In this document: positions 13,213-25,093 of the stretch, piece after piece
How the letters are laid out: every line of letters begins with the position of its first letter
Numbering within the stretch: position 1 is the first letter of the stretch
Assembly (NCBI RefSeq): GCF_028583425.1
Contig: NC_072801.1
Span: 21,224,001-21,288,000, forward strand
From: Eublepharis macularius
Taxonomy: Eukaryota; Chordata; Lepidosauria; Squamata; Eublepharidae
Direction of reading: 5' to 3'
DNA length: 64,000 nt
Program-made: the position numbers and the translations under genes
The notes under the pieces: generated by a model
Databases searched by the model: none
Seen by the model: only the letters and a program-made list of their open reading frames with translations
What the model was told of the DNA's origin: nothing

Positions 13213-15845
13213 TACTAATAGATATCTGTATAGCTTCAAGAACTATCCCAGGTGATCCTTGTCCAGCCCATACACTATGAACCACTTCTGCAAGTATTTG
13301 TTTGGAAAAATGCTTATTTGGGGCATTTGGGTTCCATCAAAGCCATCAAATATGCAGGTCCATTGCTTTTGGCACTATCAATTTCAAATGGTAGGGGCCA
13401 TCACCTGGATGCTAGATCCAGCTTCAGACCCTGCCAAGTGATCATCTGCGTTATAAGTTCTGGCCCTCAAGACCAGCTGACCAGAAATACTGAGGCCAAA
13501 ACAATCTTTGCAAAATAATATACATTGCTCAAGTATATTTGTGACAGCAGCAAGGGAAAGAACTACTAGCCACCATGGAATGTCAGTAGTTCCATGTTTT
13601 TAAAAGTTTGTTTTATTTAAAATATTTATACTGCACCCCTATCCAAGATGGACTCAAGGTGACTCAGACATGAAGATTGTGTATGCTACCATATGATATC
13701 ACCACAGCTAAAATCAGTCAAACAAAACATATAAACTCAAATAAATCCAGAAAAAACCCTTAAACATTACCTGAAAAAAAAAACACGTATCTGCAAGGAG
13801 GGGGGTCCTCCTTAACTCATCCAGTAATCTGTTCCTCAGGTTTCCCATTCTGCCTGTGAAAAATGGGGATAGAGATTTCCACTGGTTGCCCCCCTTACTG
13901 CAACTCCCCCACTTTGACCCTGATGATATTCCTAAGGGGAGGGGTCCATAACCCACAGGGGCACAATTCTGAGGGAGTGTAGAAGACCTGCAGTGGGAGG
14001 TAGGATGCATTGCAACTCCACTCACACAGCAAAAAATCCAAATGTATTATTTCTCTGATGGAGGAGAAATGAGAAATCCTGGAGGAAGGAATTGCAGGGA
14101 GTAGTTGACTTGACTAACGAAGCAAGCATGTGGGATCCTGTTGTGAAAGATGGTCCTTCAGGTATGAGGGTCCCAGTTTGTAACTTGGAAATGAACTTGG
14201 AACTGAACCAGGCAGCTAGTATAGGCCAAGGGACCAAACTAGAGGAGATGCTCTTTTGAGCATTTTTAATTGGTAAATAGCAGCTGATAGCAGTCCTGAT
14301 TTGGACTGCGTAGGATGCTCCCTTTTCCCAATGACCCATTTCCCCAAACTGACTGCCCTGTTGGGGAAGACCTACAGATATGCTGCCTGTGTGTAGAGGG
14401 GCAAACAGCAAATCTGGGATGTGATTTGACTTTGAGAAAACAGCATGGCAGGGGTTAACCATGGCAGGATTAAACCATCCTCCTGGACCACAGCACTATT
14501 GTGAATCAGAGGGGATCCACAACTGCAGAAACATCAGTAAGCCAACAAGAGATCCTTTTCCAGATCTCCCAACATCTTGTCTGTCTACTTTGGGTCCCAG
14601 AATGGCTTGCACCTTCCAAGTGATGCAAGGTAAGTCTGCCACTGCCACTACCATTTGATATACTCCGTGATGATCCTTAAACAGATTGTCAAGTGTCACC
14701 GGTGACCCAGTAACATTATCTTGTGACCTGGACGCTGCAGGCAATTGTCTAAGATGTTTCTAGTGGCTGTCAGCAGCATAATCAGGGAGGGTGATCTTTG
14801 CGCCACTGAATTATTCAGGTTTTCTCTGTTATTTTGACAATAAGTCTGCTTTAAAGGTTAGAGGATGATTAAAAGTTTGGTGGGGGGAGTCTCTTGGGTT
14901 CACTAAAAGCTGTGAGTGGGGAGAAAAGACTATGGCTTATTGTTACTAGCTCATCTTCTAGTGTTCCAGTGCTCTTGGTCTTCATTTTAAAATAATGTGG
15001 CAAACTCAGGGCTTGTCTTATTACACCATGCCCATAGCTCAAAGATAGGTGGTGTTGATTTGCAGGACGGAATTCTGCTACATTTTATCTGCCTATTTCT
15101 TTAACTTAACTGTCCAGTAGTAGTGCTTTATATAAACTCAAGATCCCAAGTATCTTTTGTTATCAGGCTGCCGGTCAAAGTTGACAGCACTTGAGTTGAT
15201 GGGCTAGACGTGTGACTCATAGGGTCCTTTGTCTGTTCATGATTAGATGGAAACAAGTCATGGATTCATAAGGCAGTGTGTGCGTGTGTGCGTGAGGATG
15301 GAGGCAAAAGGTTGGGAACTTGAGATTGGGAAGTTTCTCCTTACAAGTTCACATTGAAAAGTGCTAGAGACTTGCCTTTATTTCAAGTGAAAGTTGGGAA
15401 CAGTCAACTGTTTATAATGTTATTGTGCTATAGTTGTTTGTCAATTTTTTAAAAAAAGGCCTGAAAAATCCCTTCAGCAGCTGCAGGGGCTGAGGCAAAG
15501 GGGGTGGTGCCAATGTAGGTGAGACCAACAAAAACATAGACCTTTGTACCAAACCAGATTTGAGAAAGATCACATCAAAGTGTGGGGGGAAACAACATGG
15601 AAACAAGACAAATAATGACATCATGTGGATGCTTCTGAAAACAGTGCTGCAGTAAGGAAGCCACGGTGAAGTAACACATCCATGTGAAAATAGCCAGTGA
15701 TTAATTCTCTCATGAAACACTGGTGGGATTATCCAGAGAAACAATCAGGGTCAATACAAACAATGGAATATGGATTTCATTACCACAAGATATAACAATG
15801 ACAGGTAGTTCAGTGGCTTTAAAAGAAATTAAACTCATGAAGGAT
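13213..15845. other. Intergenic; no gene recognised
   Basis: Longer minus-strand stretches (for example 14022-14462, 146 codons, and 14496-14744) have no recognisable domain. They could be decayed retroviral sequence belonging to the pol fossil on the left, since they lie on its upstream side, but no motif supports this. A weak LINE-like stretch lies near 13610-13680. Confidence 0.4.
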
Positions 15846-15847
15846 AA

Positions 15848-16065
15848 ACTAAGAACATAAGAAAAGCCTTACTGGATTACACCAAACATCCATTTAGTAC
15901 AGCAATCTGTTGCCCTCTGCCCAGCCAGATGCTTCATGGAAGCCCCACAAGGACAGCTGGAAGGCAAACTGCCTTTCTCCATCATAAGGCTTATCAGCTG
16001 GGATCTGGTGTGATATTTGGCATATCCATGTTCTGAGGTTGTACACCTCCAAGATACTATAAGGA
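15848..16065 (-). repeat. CR1-like LINE fragment
   Basis: It starts with aagaacataagaaaagcc and continues ggattacaccaaacatcc and agatgcttcatggaagcc. This is the same family as at 8.2 kb and 16.9 kb, with the aagaacat-type octamer end. Confidence 0.6.
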
Positions 16066-16865
16066 CAGACAAAAGTCAGGGGGTGGCGGTCCCGACTATT
16101 CCTTGATTGTTAGTTTCCCAGGTATTTGACTTGTAACTGGAAGGCATGATGAGTGCTTTGTAACCTGGGTTGGGATCTGTTAATTGGCTCTTGTGTTCTT
16201 GACAAATCTTACGGCACTCAGGAAAGAAGGAACAACATTCTCCTTTCTTTCACAAGACAGCTTTGAACAGAAAAGGCTTGTGAGACACCTTGGGCAGCAA
16301 GGTCTTCCTTTTTATCCTTGACAATGGACATATCATTTTTTATAGCCCCTAATCTAATTGAAAGTGGCAAAAGTATCTCAGATCTGTCTAGCTTGTAGGG
16401 GAGCCTCAGTACAAAGCTTTATGGGACAGTCTATCTGGAAATGAGGTAGGAAAAAAACCCCTTGGAATTCTGTTAATAACTCTTGTGGGATTCTAATCTT
16501 TTTTAAAAAAACATACTTTCCCCATTTTTCCTTTTGAAGCACTGCCCTGTAGATGGAACTAAATTTGGGCATAGGACTAAATCAAAGAAAGAAAGATTTG
16601 GTCAGTTGACCAATCAGATATTGTCAAATATAAACATCAATTGTTTTTACATTATTACAGCAACCAAAAAAAGATAAAATTTATCAACAACACTTACTGA
16701 AAAAACAAATTAGTTAATTGTTATTGTGAAATGGAAATTAATTTTTAAAAAATAAAATAGATTTACATGGGGTGATTGGAGGTAATGATGTTGCTGTTTG
16801 TGCAGTTGAAGCTTTACTGTGCTGATATCCCCCCCCTCCAATTAATCCAAGCCTACAAAGGAAAA
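16066..16865. other. AT-rich intergenic stretch; nothing recognised
   Basis: No exon, RNA gene or classified repeat was seen. A- and T-rich tracts are frequent near 16500 and 16670-16760. Confidence 0.5.
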
Positions 16866-16867
16866 AG

Positions 16868-17195
16868 CCCTGGAGAGAAGATGGCTGCTGAATCAGACCA
16901 GTGGTCCATCCACTCCAGCATCCTGTTTCACCCAGTGGCCAAGAAGTAGGCCAGCAAACAGGGCATAGAGGCTAAGACAGTCCACTTGATGTTGCCTCCT
17001 AGCAGTAGTATTAGAGGTTTACTGTGTCTGAACATGGAGGTTCCCTTGAGTCATCATGGCTAGTAGTCATGAATTTATCTAATCCCCCTTTGAAGCTGTC
17101 TGTGCCAGTGGCCTTCACTATGTAAACATTATTCCTATGAGTCAACACTGAAGAATCTAAGACTTCTAGAACAAAAGATGGCTAAGCAGGGATGT
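16868..17195 (-). repeat. CR1-like LINE fragment interrupted by L1
   Basis: The sequence gaatcagaccagtggtccat, ctccagcatcctgtttcacc and the following text to about 17140 match the same CR1-like family. The last part (17141-17195) and the stretch after the L1 (23159-23330, ctggactagatggatcagtg) belong to an opposite-strand copy of the family. The L1 landed in this material. Confidence 0.55.
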
Positions 17196-17311
17196 AATAG
17201 AGATCTATAAAACTGGGTGCGGCAATGGCGGACGCCTGAGAGCTTTTCTCCGAGCCCCGATCTCCTACTCCGACCTAACACAAGCAACTGGAGCAGCCAG
17301 CCGCTATTCGA

Positions 17312-18313
17312 ATGATGGGAAAAGCCGGGGGGAGTAAAAATAAAACTCCCAATTCGACTTACCAGCCTCTGAAAGCCTTCTTAGTCCCGGCTGAAGCTGG
17401 CAAAAAGCTCAGCTCAGAAAAGAAAAGTAAAATGGCAGCTGCTTCTAATACAGAAGCTCCGGAGGAACAGCACGTCCTAGAAACAGAACTTAAAACCTCT
17501 TTAGATAAATTGGACAAAAAAATAGACAACATAGAGGACAAAATCATTACCAGGACTGAAAACTTATTCAAACCTATCACAGATCAACTTAAAGAAATTA
17601 ATGAATCCCTGCAACAAGTCTCACAGATGGCAGAGAATGCAATGGAAATGGGATTGACGTTACAAGAAGAGGTACATGCACTACAGACTAATGAAAACGA
17701 AATAATGGATAAAATAATGGACTTAGATAACAAAATGCGTTCTAATAATGTCAAGCTCCGCAGGTTTGAAGATGCAGATGGTGGTTCGGCAGACCTGATT
17801 GTTTTCTTGGCAAACTGGTTTGCAAGCGAATTAAACTTGGAAAAAGGAATAGCCCCCATCATTGAAAGGGCCTATAGAATAAGCCCAGTAGCAAACCCAC
17901 AATCAAGGAAACAAAGGGACATTATAGTACGATTTGCTGATAACAGAACCAGGGAAAAGATACTACGTGAAGCAAGGAAAAGGGGCTTCTTCCTCTACCA
18001 AAATAAGAAGATTCTGGTATTCCAGGACCTTTCAAGTGAAACTCTGGCAAAAAGAAAAGAGTTGAAGCCCATTATTAACAAGTTAAATGAGGCTAACATT
18101 CGTTATCGCTGGATAGCCTCTACAAAGTTAGTGGTGCGACAACAAGGCAAGTCTTACCAAGCTTCATACATGGACACTGGCATCAAACTACTATGTGACC
18201 TGCAGATAAACGCTTGGCTAGACCTTTCAAGCAAAAATATAAAAGGACATGAGCGCACCTCTCTTACCAGATGGAGCAAGATCCCAGTCAAGACGACAAC
18301 TGAAGAAATGTGA
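17312..18313 (+). CDS. L1 ORF1 protein (RNA-binding chaperone), 333 residues
   Basis: This is an uninterrupted frame. An N-terminal basic stretch is followed by a long coiled coil (roughly residues 50-145, rich in L/I/K/E heptads such as LDKLDKKIDNIEDKI). Next come the RRM-like domain (from about RRFEDADGGSADLIVFLANW) and the C-terminal domain (REKILREARKRGFFLYQNKK, IRYRWIASTKLVV). Known for the family: trimeric ORF1p coats L1 RNA in the cytoplasmic RNP. The start at 17312 is the first in-frame Met pair after the leader. It is a different lineage from the ORF1 of the ORF1-only elements at 5.9 and 61.9 kb. Confidence 0.9.
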   Translation: MMGKAGGSKNKTPNSTYQPLKAFLVPAEAGKKLSSEKKSKMAAASNTEAPEEQHVLETELKTSLDKLDKKIDNIEDKIITRTENLFKPITDQLKEINESLQQVSQMAENAMEMGLTLQEEVHALQTNENEIMDKIMDLDNKMRSNNVKLRRFEDADGGSADLIVFLANWFASELNLEKGIAPIIERAYRISPVANPQSRKQRDIIVRFADNRTREKILREARKRGFFLYQNKKILVFQDLSSETLAKRKELKPIINKLNEANIRYRWIASTKLVVRQQGKSYQASYMDTGIKLLCDLQINAWLDLSSKNIKGHERTSLTRWSKIPVKTTTEEM

Positions 18314-18965
18314 TAGGACCTCTCCAAATGCTCATTGCAACTCTTGTTTGATCTCTTGTTGATAGTTCCAAAGTCAAAATTTCACAATAGGGTCAGGGTG
18401 GGGGAAGGGGGTTGGTGTGGTGAACAACTCTCTAGCCTTACCTTCTAAGGTCTTCGGAGTGGGGGTGTGGAAACCCCCAGTGAATAGGGTGGGAGATTCT
18501 CCGGTATACCTCCTCTGAAATAAGGAGGATTTATGTTTTCACAGTTTGTTTTTGTGTTGGCTGTTGTTACTGTTACCCTTTGATTGGGAGAGTCATAGTG
18601 ACCATAGTACAAGAGTTAAAGATAGCCTAACGTGAGGATTTGTACAGTGACCATTCAACCTTCTTCTATCTGGCTTTTAATTCTTGCTCTTTTATCCTGC
18701 TCTTTTCACCACTATTCTCTCTCTACTAAACAAATTTTAAAACAGGGTTCAAAGGGAAATGTAGTTGGGGGTTGGGTAAATGGGGGTGGGAATTCTTGGT
18801 TACGTTTGGGTTTGTTCATTACAGACTAAGCGGTTCTTAAACAGTAGTGTAAATAGTTATAGTAGAACAGATCTCCTTAAAGAAAACATGAAAGGTTGCT
18901 TAAAAAACACAGAGTTATCAAAACCATGATTGGATGCATGACAATAGCTTTATTTTATACCTCAT
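18314..18965 (+). other. Long inter-ORF spacer of the L1
   Basis: 652 bp separate the ORF1 stop from the ORF2 start. A 65-codon frame (18632-18829) has no recognisable domain. G-rich stretches (ggtgggggaagggggttgg) lie early in the spacer. Human L1 has only about 63 bp here. Confidence 0.7.
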
Positions 18966-21900
18966 ATGGATCTTAAAATATTATCATTAAATTGCAGAGG
19001 TCTAAACAACAAGATCAAAAACAAAAGGGTGTCAACAATGGTACTTAAACAACATCCAGACGTATTAATTCTTCAAGAAACACATTTGAAATCATCCTCA
19101 AAACAGGTATTTCAGTCGTCCAGGTGGTCTCACCAATATCAGGCTCATGGCTCTTCTAAATCCAGACAAGTGGCCATTCTAATTTCTAAGACAACTAGAT
19201 TTGAACCCTTAAACATAGAGAAAGTCCCGGGGGGTAGATACATATTTCTCAAAGGGAACCTAGAATCCACTAAAATGACAATTGCTTCTTTGTATGCACC
19301 CAATTCAAACCAAAACCAATTTCTAATCGAAACTCTTTCTAAATTGAAGCTATTTCAGGAAGGAGAATTGGTAATTGGCGCTGATCTTAACTTAATAGTT
19401 GACCCATCTCTGGATAGGACAGTAAGAAAACACTCCAAAATACAAAACCAGAGAGGGAAAAGGAAATTCCAATTGGCTGAAACGTTAAAGAACTTTAATT
19501 TAATTGATGCCTGGAGACATTACCATCCATATGAGAAAGACTACACATATTACTCCCTGGGCCACAGAATCTACACAAGAATAGATTACTTTTTAACTTC
19601 AGATAATTTAATTACTCAAGTCCCTTCCCCAAAAATTGGTCTAAAATTGTGGTCAGACCACGCCTGGATGGAATGCTACTTAAACTTGAATGATAAGGAA
19701 AGAAAAAGCTCTGTTTGGGTTTTGAACAAATTGCTTTTATTTGATATTTCATCATACAAAGAAATAGAAGTAGAAATCCAAAACTACTTCAAATTTAACT
19801 TAAATTGTGGTGTCTCCCAGGATTATGTCTGGGATGCATTGAAAGCTGTAATCTGAAGGAAATACATCTCCATAGCTTCAGCCTATAAAAAGAAGAGATA
19901 AAATTATAAAACTGAATTAAACAATAATATAAAGAAATTAGAATTGGAACACAAAAACAAATGTAGCAAAAAGATTTACAAAAAGTTATTACAGGAAAGG
20001 AAAAAGTTAGAAGCCCTTGAAATCTCTAACATCCAAAAAAATATCTTATATTGTAAACGAAATTACTGGCATAAAAATCCTAAATCGTTAAGGTTATTAG
20101 CCTGGAGAGTAAAACAAAAAAATTCAAATAGGTTAATTTCATTTATTAGGGATAGTCAGGGTCAGATCCAATCAACTTCAAAGCAAATATTGGATACTTT
20201 TGTTAAATTTTATACTAAGCTGTATACTTCAACCAACCCAAAAAAAGAGGATATTCTCGCATACCTATCTAAAATAGGAATTCAAAATAAATTGTCTACA
20301 GAACACATGGAGTTCTTGGAAAAACCTATTAGCACCCAAGAAACCATAGACACCATTAAAACTTTAAAAAGTAATAAAGCCCCAGGAGTTGATGGCTTAC
20401 CATAAGAGTTTTACAAAAAGTACGTACATTTATTGGCAGAACCCCTGACATCAATATGCAATCAAGTCTTAATACGAGGAATCATCCTCAAACCTGGACC
20501 GAATCTAATATGATAGTCATTCCGAAACCAAATAAAGATGCTACTAATCCAGCATCTTATCGCCCAATTACGCTACTTAATCAGGACACTAAGATATTTA
20601 CAGCCATATTGACAGCAAGACTCAACAAATTAATCACTAATTACATATACCCAGACCAAACAGGCTTCATGCCCAAACGTCAGATGATAGACAATATTAG
20701 AAAGACCTTAGATATCATAAACTTCTCCAAAAAACCAAAGTTAAATTCACTGATTTTGGCTTTGGACATAGAGAAGGACTTTGATAGTGTGGAGATAGAG
20801 TACCTAACGACATTGCTACAAGAAATAGGCTTTGGTAACAACTTTCTGAGAGCTATTCATTCCATCTATGCAGCACCCACCACCCAAATTAAAATTAATG
20901 GGCTAATATCTGAGAAAATTAAATTACTGAGAGGTACCAGACAGGGATGCCCAATGTCACCCCTTTTATTTGCCATAGCTATAGAGCCCCTAGCTAACTT
21001 AATAAGGAAAACTGCTGATCTCAAAGGAATTATAATTGATAATACTGAATATAAGATATCACTGTTTGCAGATGATATGGTCCTTTATATATCAGAACCA
21101 CAAAAAGCCCTTAAAAACCTCATGAAAATAATCAAAAATCCCTTAAAAACCTCACAAAAATAATCAAACATCTCTGGACTATCAGTCAATCAAACTAAGA
21201 GTGAAATTTACCCGATGTACTTACCCAAGGAACAAGAAGAACCACTTAAATTAGTCTATCCCTTCAAATGGGTGAAAGAAAAATGGAGGTATTTGGGTGT
21301 CGTAATTCCAAAGAACCTTGAAGATCTCCTGAAAGTTAATCATATAGAATTAGGCCAATCCTTAAAAACACAATTTGAACATTGGAATCATCTAAACTTA
21401 TCGCCACTAGATAAAATTAATGCTATAAAATCCCAGGTATTCCCTAAATTCCTATTTTTATTTAGGGCTCTCCCAATCTATATTCCGGAAAAAACTCTTG
21501 CAACTTGGCAAGATAAAATCAATAAATTTATTTGGAACAACAAGAAAGCTAGAATCCACTCAGAAACACTCAAAAGACCAAAACATATTGGGGGGGGGGT
21601 TTAGATAATCCTGATCTAAAACTCTATTATGAAGCTACACAACTTAGCAGTATATTACACATGCTAAGCAGCTCAGATCTAACAGATTGGCAAAAAATAG
21701 AGCAGTTATATACTAATGATAAAAACTTTACAAGAATCAATTTGGAACAAAACTCAGAAAGATCAAATTTTATAATTGACAATCAATTCCTCTCCAGCAA
21801 TCTTAGGATATGGGATAGAACTAGATCCTCATTAACCCATACAATCTCCCCAGTCTCACTCTTTGTTGGTCAATCATGGTTTGAACCTGCAATACAATGA

Positions 21901-22817
21901 ACTTCCTTTAGGTGGTGGAGACAACATGAAAAAATAAGATTAATAGATATAACAAAAAGAGGCTTACTATTAGAAAAGGCTCATCTGGAAAGAGAATCAG
22001 GTACAGCAACACCTTGGTTTGAGTACCTGCAAATCAATCACCTTCTGGAAGCCAAACTAATAAAATCATCCCTTAAGGAACCATTAACAGATTTTGAAAG
22101 AATGATTAAACTTGATAAAGGCAATCAATCTGGCTTGATATCCCAACTGTACAATATTCTGATGGGAAACAAACTAAAGGATAAAATACCGTCTTACCAG
22201 AAAATTTGGCAAAGAGATTGCAATCTGACTTTAGCAAACGAGGATTGGGAAAACATTTGGCGCTCCTATAGCTTTACTACAAAAATAATAAATATAAAAC
22301 AGCAAACGGTGAAAGTGCTAATGCATTGGTATATGACGCCAGTCAAGCTGCATCATATAAATAAAACCATATCGCCTCTCTGCTGGAAACAGTGTGGGGA
22401 GAGGGGGTCATATACACACTGCTGGTGGGGATGTGTATACATTAAAAAATGTTGGGAATTAGTAGTAAAGGAAATAAAGAATATTTTGAATTATGATGTA
22501 CCTTTAACTTTGGAAACTATTTTGCTGAACCATTGGATAGATCAAGAAATCCCGAAAGCCAGAATTCAGTTAATCTGGATTTTATTGTCAATTTCTAAAT
22601 CAGTAATTGCAGCTAAATGGAAGCAAAAGACACCCCCATCGATAAGGGACTGGCGTAATAAACTGTGGGACTATTTTATAATGGAGAAGATAGCAGACCG
22701 GTTAGCTTACTATGAAAATCAAATGTATAGATCTCATTTCACGGAACAATGGCTCCCGATCTTGGAATACCTCTCAAAATATAAAACATCACTTCAAGCA
22801 AACCCTAAAGGAGATTG
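18966..22817 (+). pseudogene. L1 ORF2: endonuclease and reverse transcriptase, broken
   Basis: It starts MDLKILSLNCRGLNNKIKNK, the classic APE endonuclease opening. E at ILQETHLK, the YAPNSNQ block, GADLNLIVD and SDHAWME follow in the first 235 residues. The reverse transcriptase follows with YRPITLLN, the LALDIEKDFDSV block, RGTRQGCPMSPLLF and FADDMVLY (catalytic DD present). The end holds the C-terminal CWKQCGERGSYTHCWWGC motif typical of L1. Frames change near 20.4 kb and 21.6 kb, and stops lie near 19.85 and 21.9 kb. The Penelope insert cuts the last codons. It is a recent but dead copy. Confidence 0.9.
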
Positions 22818-23028
22818 GTTGTTGTGGGTTTTCCGGGCTCTATTGCCGTGGTCTTGGCATTGTAGTTCCTGACGTTTCGCCAGCAGCTGTGGCTGGCATC
22901 TTCAGAGGTGTAGCACCAAAAGACAGAGGTCTCTCAGTCAGGAACTACAATGCCAAGACCACGGCAATACAGCCCGGAAAACCCACAACAACCATCGTTC
23001 TCCGGTCGTGAAAGCTTTCGACAATACA
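22818..23028. mobile_element. Penelope tail fold-back inserted in L1
   Basis: It is flanked by cctaaaggagattg (22804-22817) and cctaaaggaaattg (23029-23042). It contains the Penelope 3' tail first in inverse orientation (gttgttgtgggttttccggg on) and then forward to cacaacaaccatcg. Most of the insert can therefore fold on itself. The host is the L1, so the order of events is clear. Confidence 0.82.
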
Positions 23029-23158
23029 CCTAAAGGAAATTGTTACAAACAGTTATTGTATTGTTAAAGGATATTTAATTATGTTTGTATTTGTTTGTAG
23101 TTACTGTTGAATTAAGTTTACTGTATAATATAAAACCAAAAATTGTAAATAAAAAAAA

Positions 23159-23335
23159 AATAGAGATCTATAAAACTGCATGGGGTAGAGAAAGTGGACA
23201 GAGAGAGCAGTGGAAAGGCCTTGGCCTCTGTGCCCTGTTTGTTTGGCTCTCTTTAGTTGGCCACTGTGTGAAACAGTTTGCTGGACTAGATGGATCAGTG
23301 GTCTGATCATACAGGCATATTCTTATGTGATATAC
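23159..23335 (+). repeat. CR1-like LINE 3' end, right side of the L1 insertion
   Basis: It reads agagatctataaaactgcat...ggccactgtgtgaaacagt...ctggactagatggatcagtg, the strand opposite to the copies at 15.9 and 16.9 kb. It continues the sequence interrupted by the L1. Confidence 0.6.
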
Positions 23336-24889
23336 ACTAGCAGTGAATTCCCTTCTTTCCCTTGCTAGTAGATGATGCCATAATGTAATAAAGAAGGGAT
23401 AAGCTTCCACCTATAGAGCAGCATTCTTGGCATCATGGAATATTTAGCAACATTTGGCTGTTGTCAGATAAAAGGCAGTCAGTTGATAATGTCTCATTTT
23501 GACCCATCAATTTCCAGGGTATACATCTGATGAAGGCAGCTTGACTCTATACCTTGGACATCTTGTTGGTCTTTAAGATGCTACTGGATTCAAATCTTGC
23601 TCTTCTGCTGCAGGCCAACACAGCTACCCACCTGAAACCATGTTGAACAGAGTCTCATTAAGAAAGATGGACTATAAGTGAAGTAAATAAATAAACTGTG
23701 GTCTTGAAAGGCAGCTTCTCTGTTCATTCAATGACCTGCTGGCTTTAAGGTGCTACCAGATTTTTGTTTCATTTTGCTACAGCAACACAGCTATCCCTCT
23801 ACCATCAGCCTGCAGGAATCTGACGGCCTGGGACAGAGAACCTTAGTGAGACTTTGTCTTCTTGGCACAGGGTTCTCTGCATTTTGGGTTGTTTCTCCCA
23901 GAGTACCTAATCAAGAGAATAGTGAAGGGAATGGTTTTGGTTGTTACTGGGACACGTTCCCTCATGGACTATAGTATATTTGCTCATGAGTGAAATGAGA
24001 GTGCCATCAAGTGGCCGTATGCTTTGCAGAGAAACCTGCTACCTTTTTCTACTGCTGTTTAATTTTGATTAATTTGTTTACCTAATGAGCTACAGAATGA
24101 AATTAACTTGTCTTGATTGTTGGTCAGTCTTGCATTAGCCGAAAGGATTGCTTTGCACAAGAGTGCTGTCCCTTGGAGGGAATGTATAGCCCTGAGTCGG
24201 ACAGTTCTCACAGAGGCCTCTCCCCAGTTTCCCAGCAAACTGTTGGCTTGGCCCACTTCCCTGGATTCTGCCAGTTGTTCCCTTCAGCTTGCTCTGAGTC
24301 TCATGAAATTCTGGAGAATTCCAAAATCAATTCTGAATTGCTGGATAGTGACTTCTTGAGAGTAAAGAGATGCTTCCCCTGCACAAACCGCTCAGGGTGG
24401 AGGGAAAGGAACTGTCCCTGAACTGGTGGGTCCTCCTGAGGTCTCTCCTCCAAGTTCCATCCTCACAAGGGCTCTGATGGTCATTGCAGAGGTGTGATGT
24501 TTTACACAACTGAATGAACCAGATGCTCACAGAAGCCTAGAAGCTAAAAAGCTAGACACACAAACTCTTCCTTCTGTCCTCTGACATTGATCCCGCCTTA
24601 TATCAGTAGCTATAAGTTCAGAAGAGAGTTGTTATGCCAGTCCCATGCAAAGCGCTCTGAGGAAAAAGGTGCCCTTGAAGCATATAAAGTCCCTTTTTGA
24701 GACCCCTTTCCTTCAGGTTCATCTTAGTTTGGGGTTTTGCTTGAGTGGCTTGCAGAGGGGTTCTCTTCATTTGTTTGGAAAGCTTTTGCCCATTTCCAAT
24801 GCTGGTGGGGAAATGTGACAGTTCCTCTTTAAAATGTGGCAAAGAACCAGAAGCATGAGTGAGAGGTGGGACAATCAAAGGCAAGGCGA
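23336..24889. other. Intergenic; short repeat tails only
   Basis: A repeat tail resembling the Penelope-type terminal block (gtctttaagatgctactgga) lies at about 23520-23640, and a weaker one at 23730-23800. No gene was recognised. The 102-codon stretch at 24113-24421 has no domain. Confidence 0.45.
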
Positions 24890-24904
24890 ACAGGGATCAG
24901 AAGT

Positions 24905-25079
24905 ATTGCCGAAGGCTTTCACGGCCGGAGAACGATGGTTGTTGTGGATTTTCCAGGCTGTATAGCTGTGGTCTTGGCGTTGTAGTTCCTGACGTTTCGC
25001 CAGCAGCTGTGACTGGCATCTTCAGAGGTGTAGCACCAAAAGACTCTGTCCGGATACAGCCCGGAAAATCCACAACAAC
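24905..25079. mobile_element. Penelope tail fold-back, with 14-bp TSD
   Basis: It is flanked by cagggatcagaagt at 24891-24904 and 25080-25093. It reads attgccgaaggctttcacgg to caccaaaagac (inverse tail), then a short forward piece ending cacaacaac. It is the same family as the tail at 9640-9777. Confidence 0.85.
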
Positions 25080-25093
25080 CAGGGATCAGAAGT

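Larger units (their letters stand above)
17216..23158 (+). mobile_element. Near full-length L1 retrotransposon, ~5.9 kb
   Basis: The element is bounded by the 20-bp direct repeat aatagagatctataaaactg (17196-17215 and 23159-23178). It has a short GC-richer leader, ORF1 (17312-18313), a spacer of about 650 bp, ORF2 (from 18966), a short 3' UTR and a poly(A) tail just before the second repeat. A Penelope tail piece is inserted at 22818-23028 with its own 14-bp duplication. ORF1 is open while ORF2 has several stops and shifts, so it is no longer autonomous. Confidence 0.93.

Noticed and set aside
13213-14760. Gag or protease of the retroviral fossil at 10.9-12.9 kb
   Set aside because: Position and strand would fit, but no gag or protease motif could be seen, so no extension of the element was claimed.
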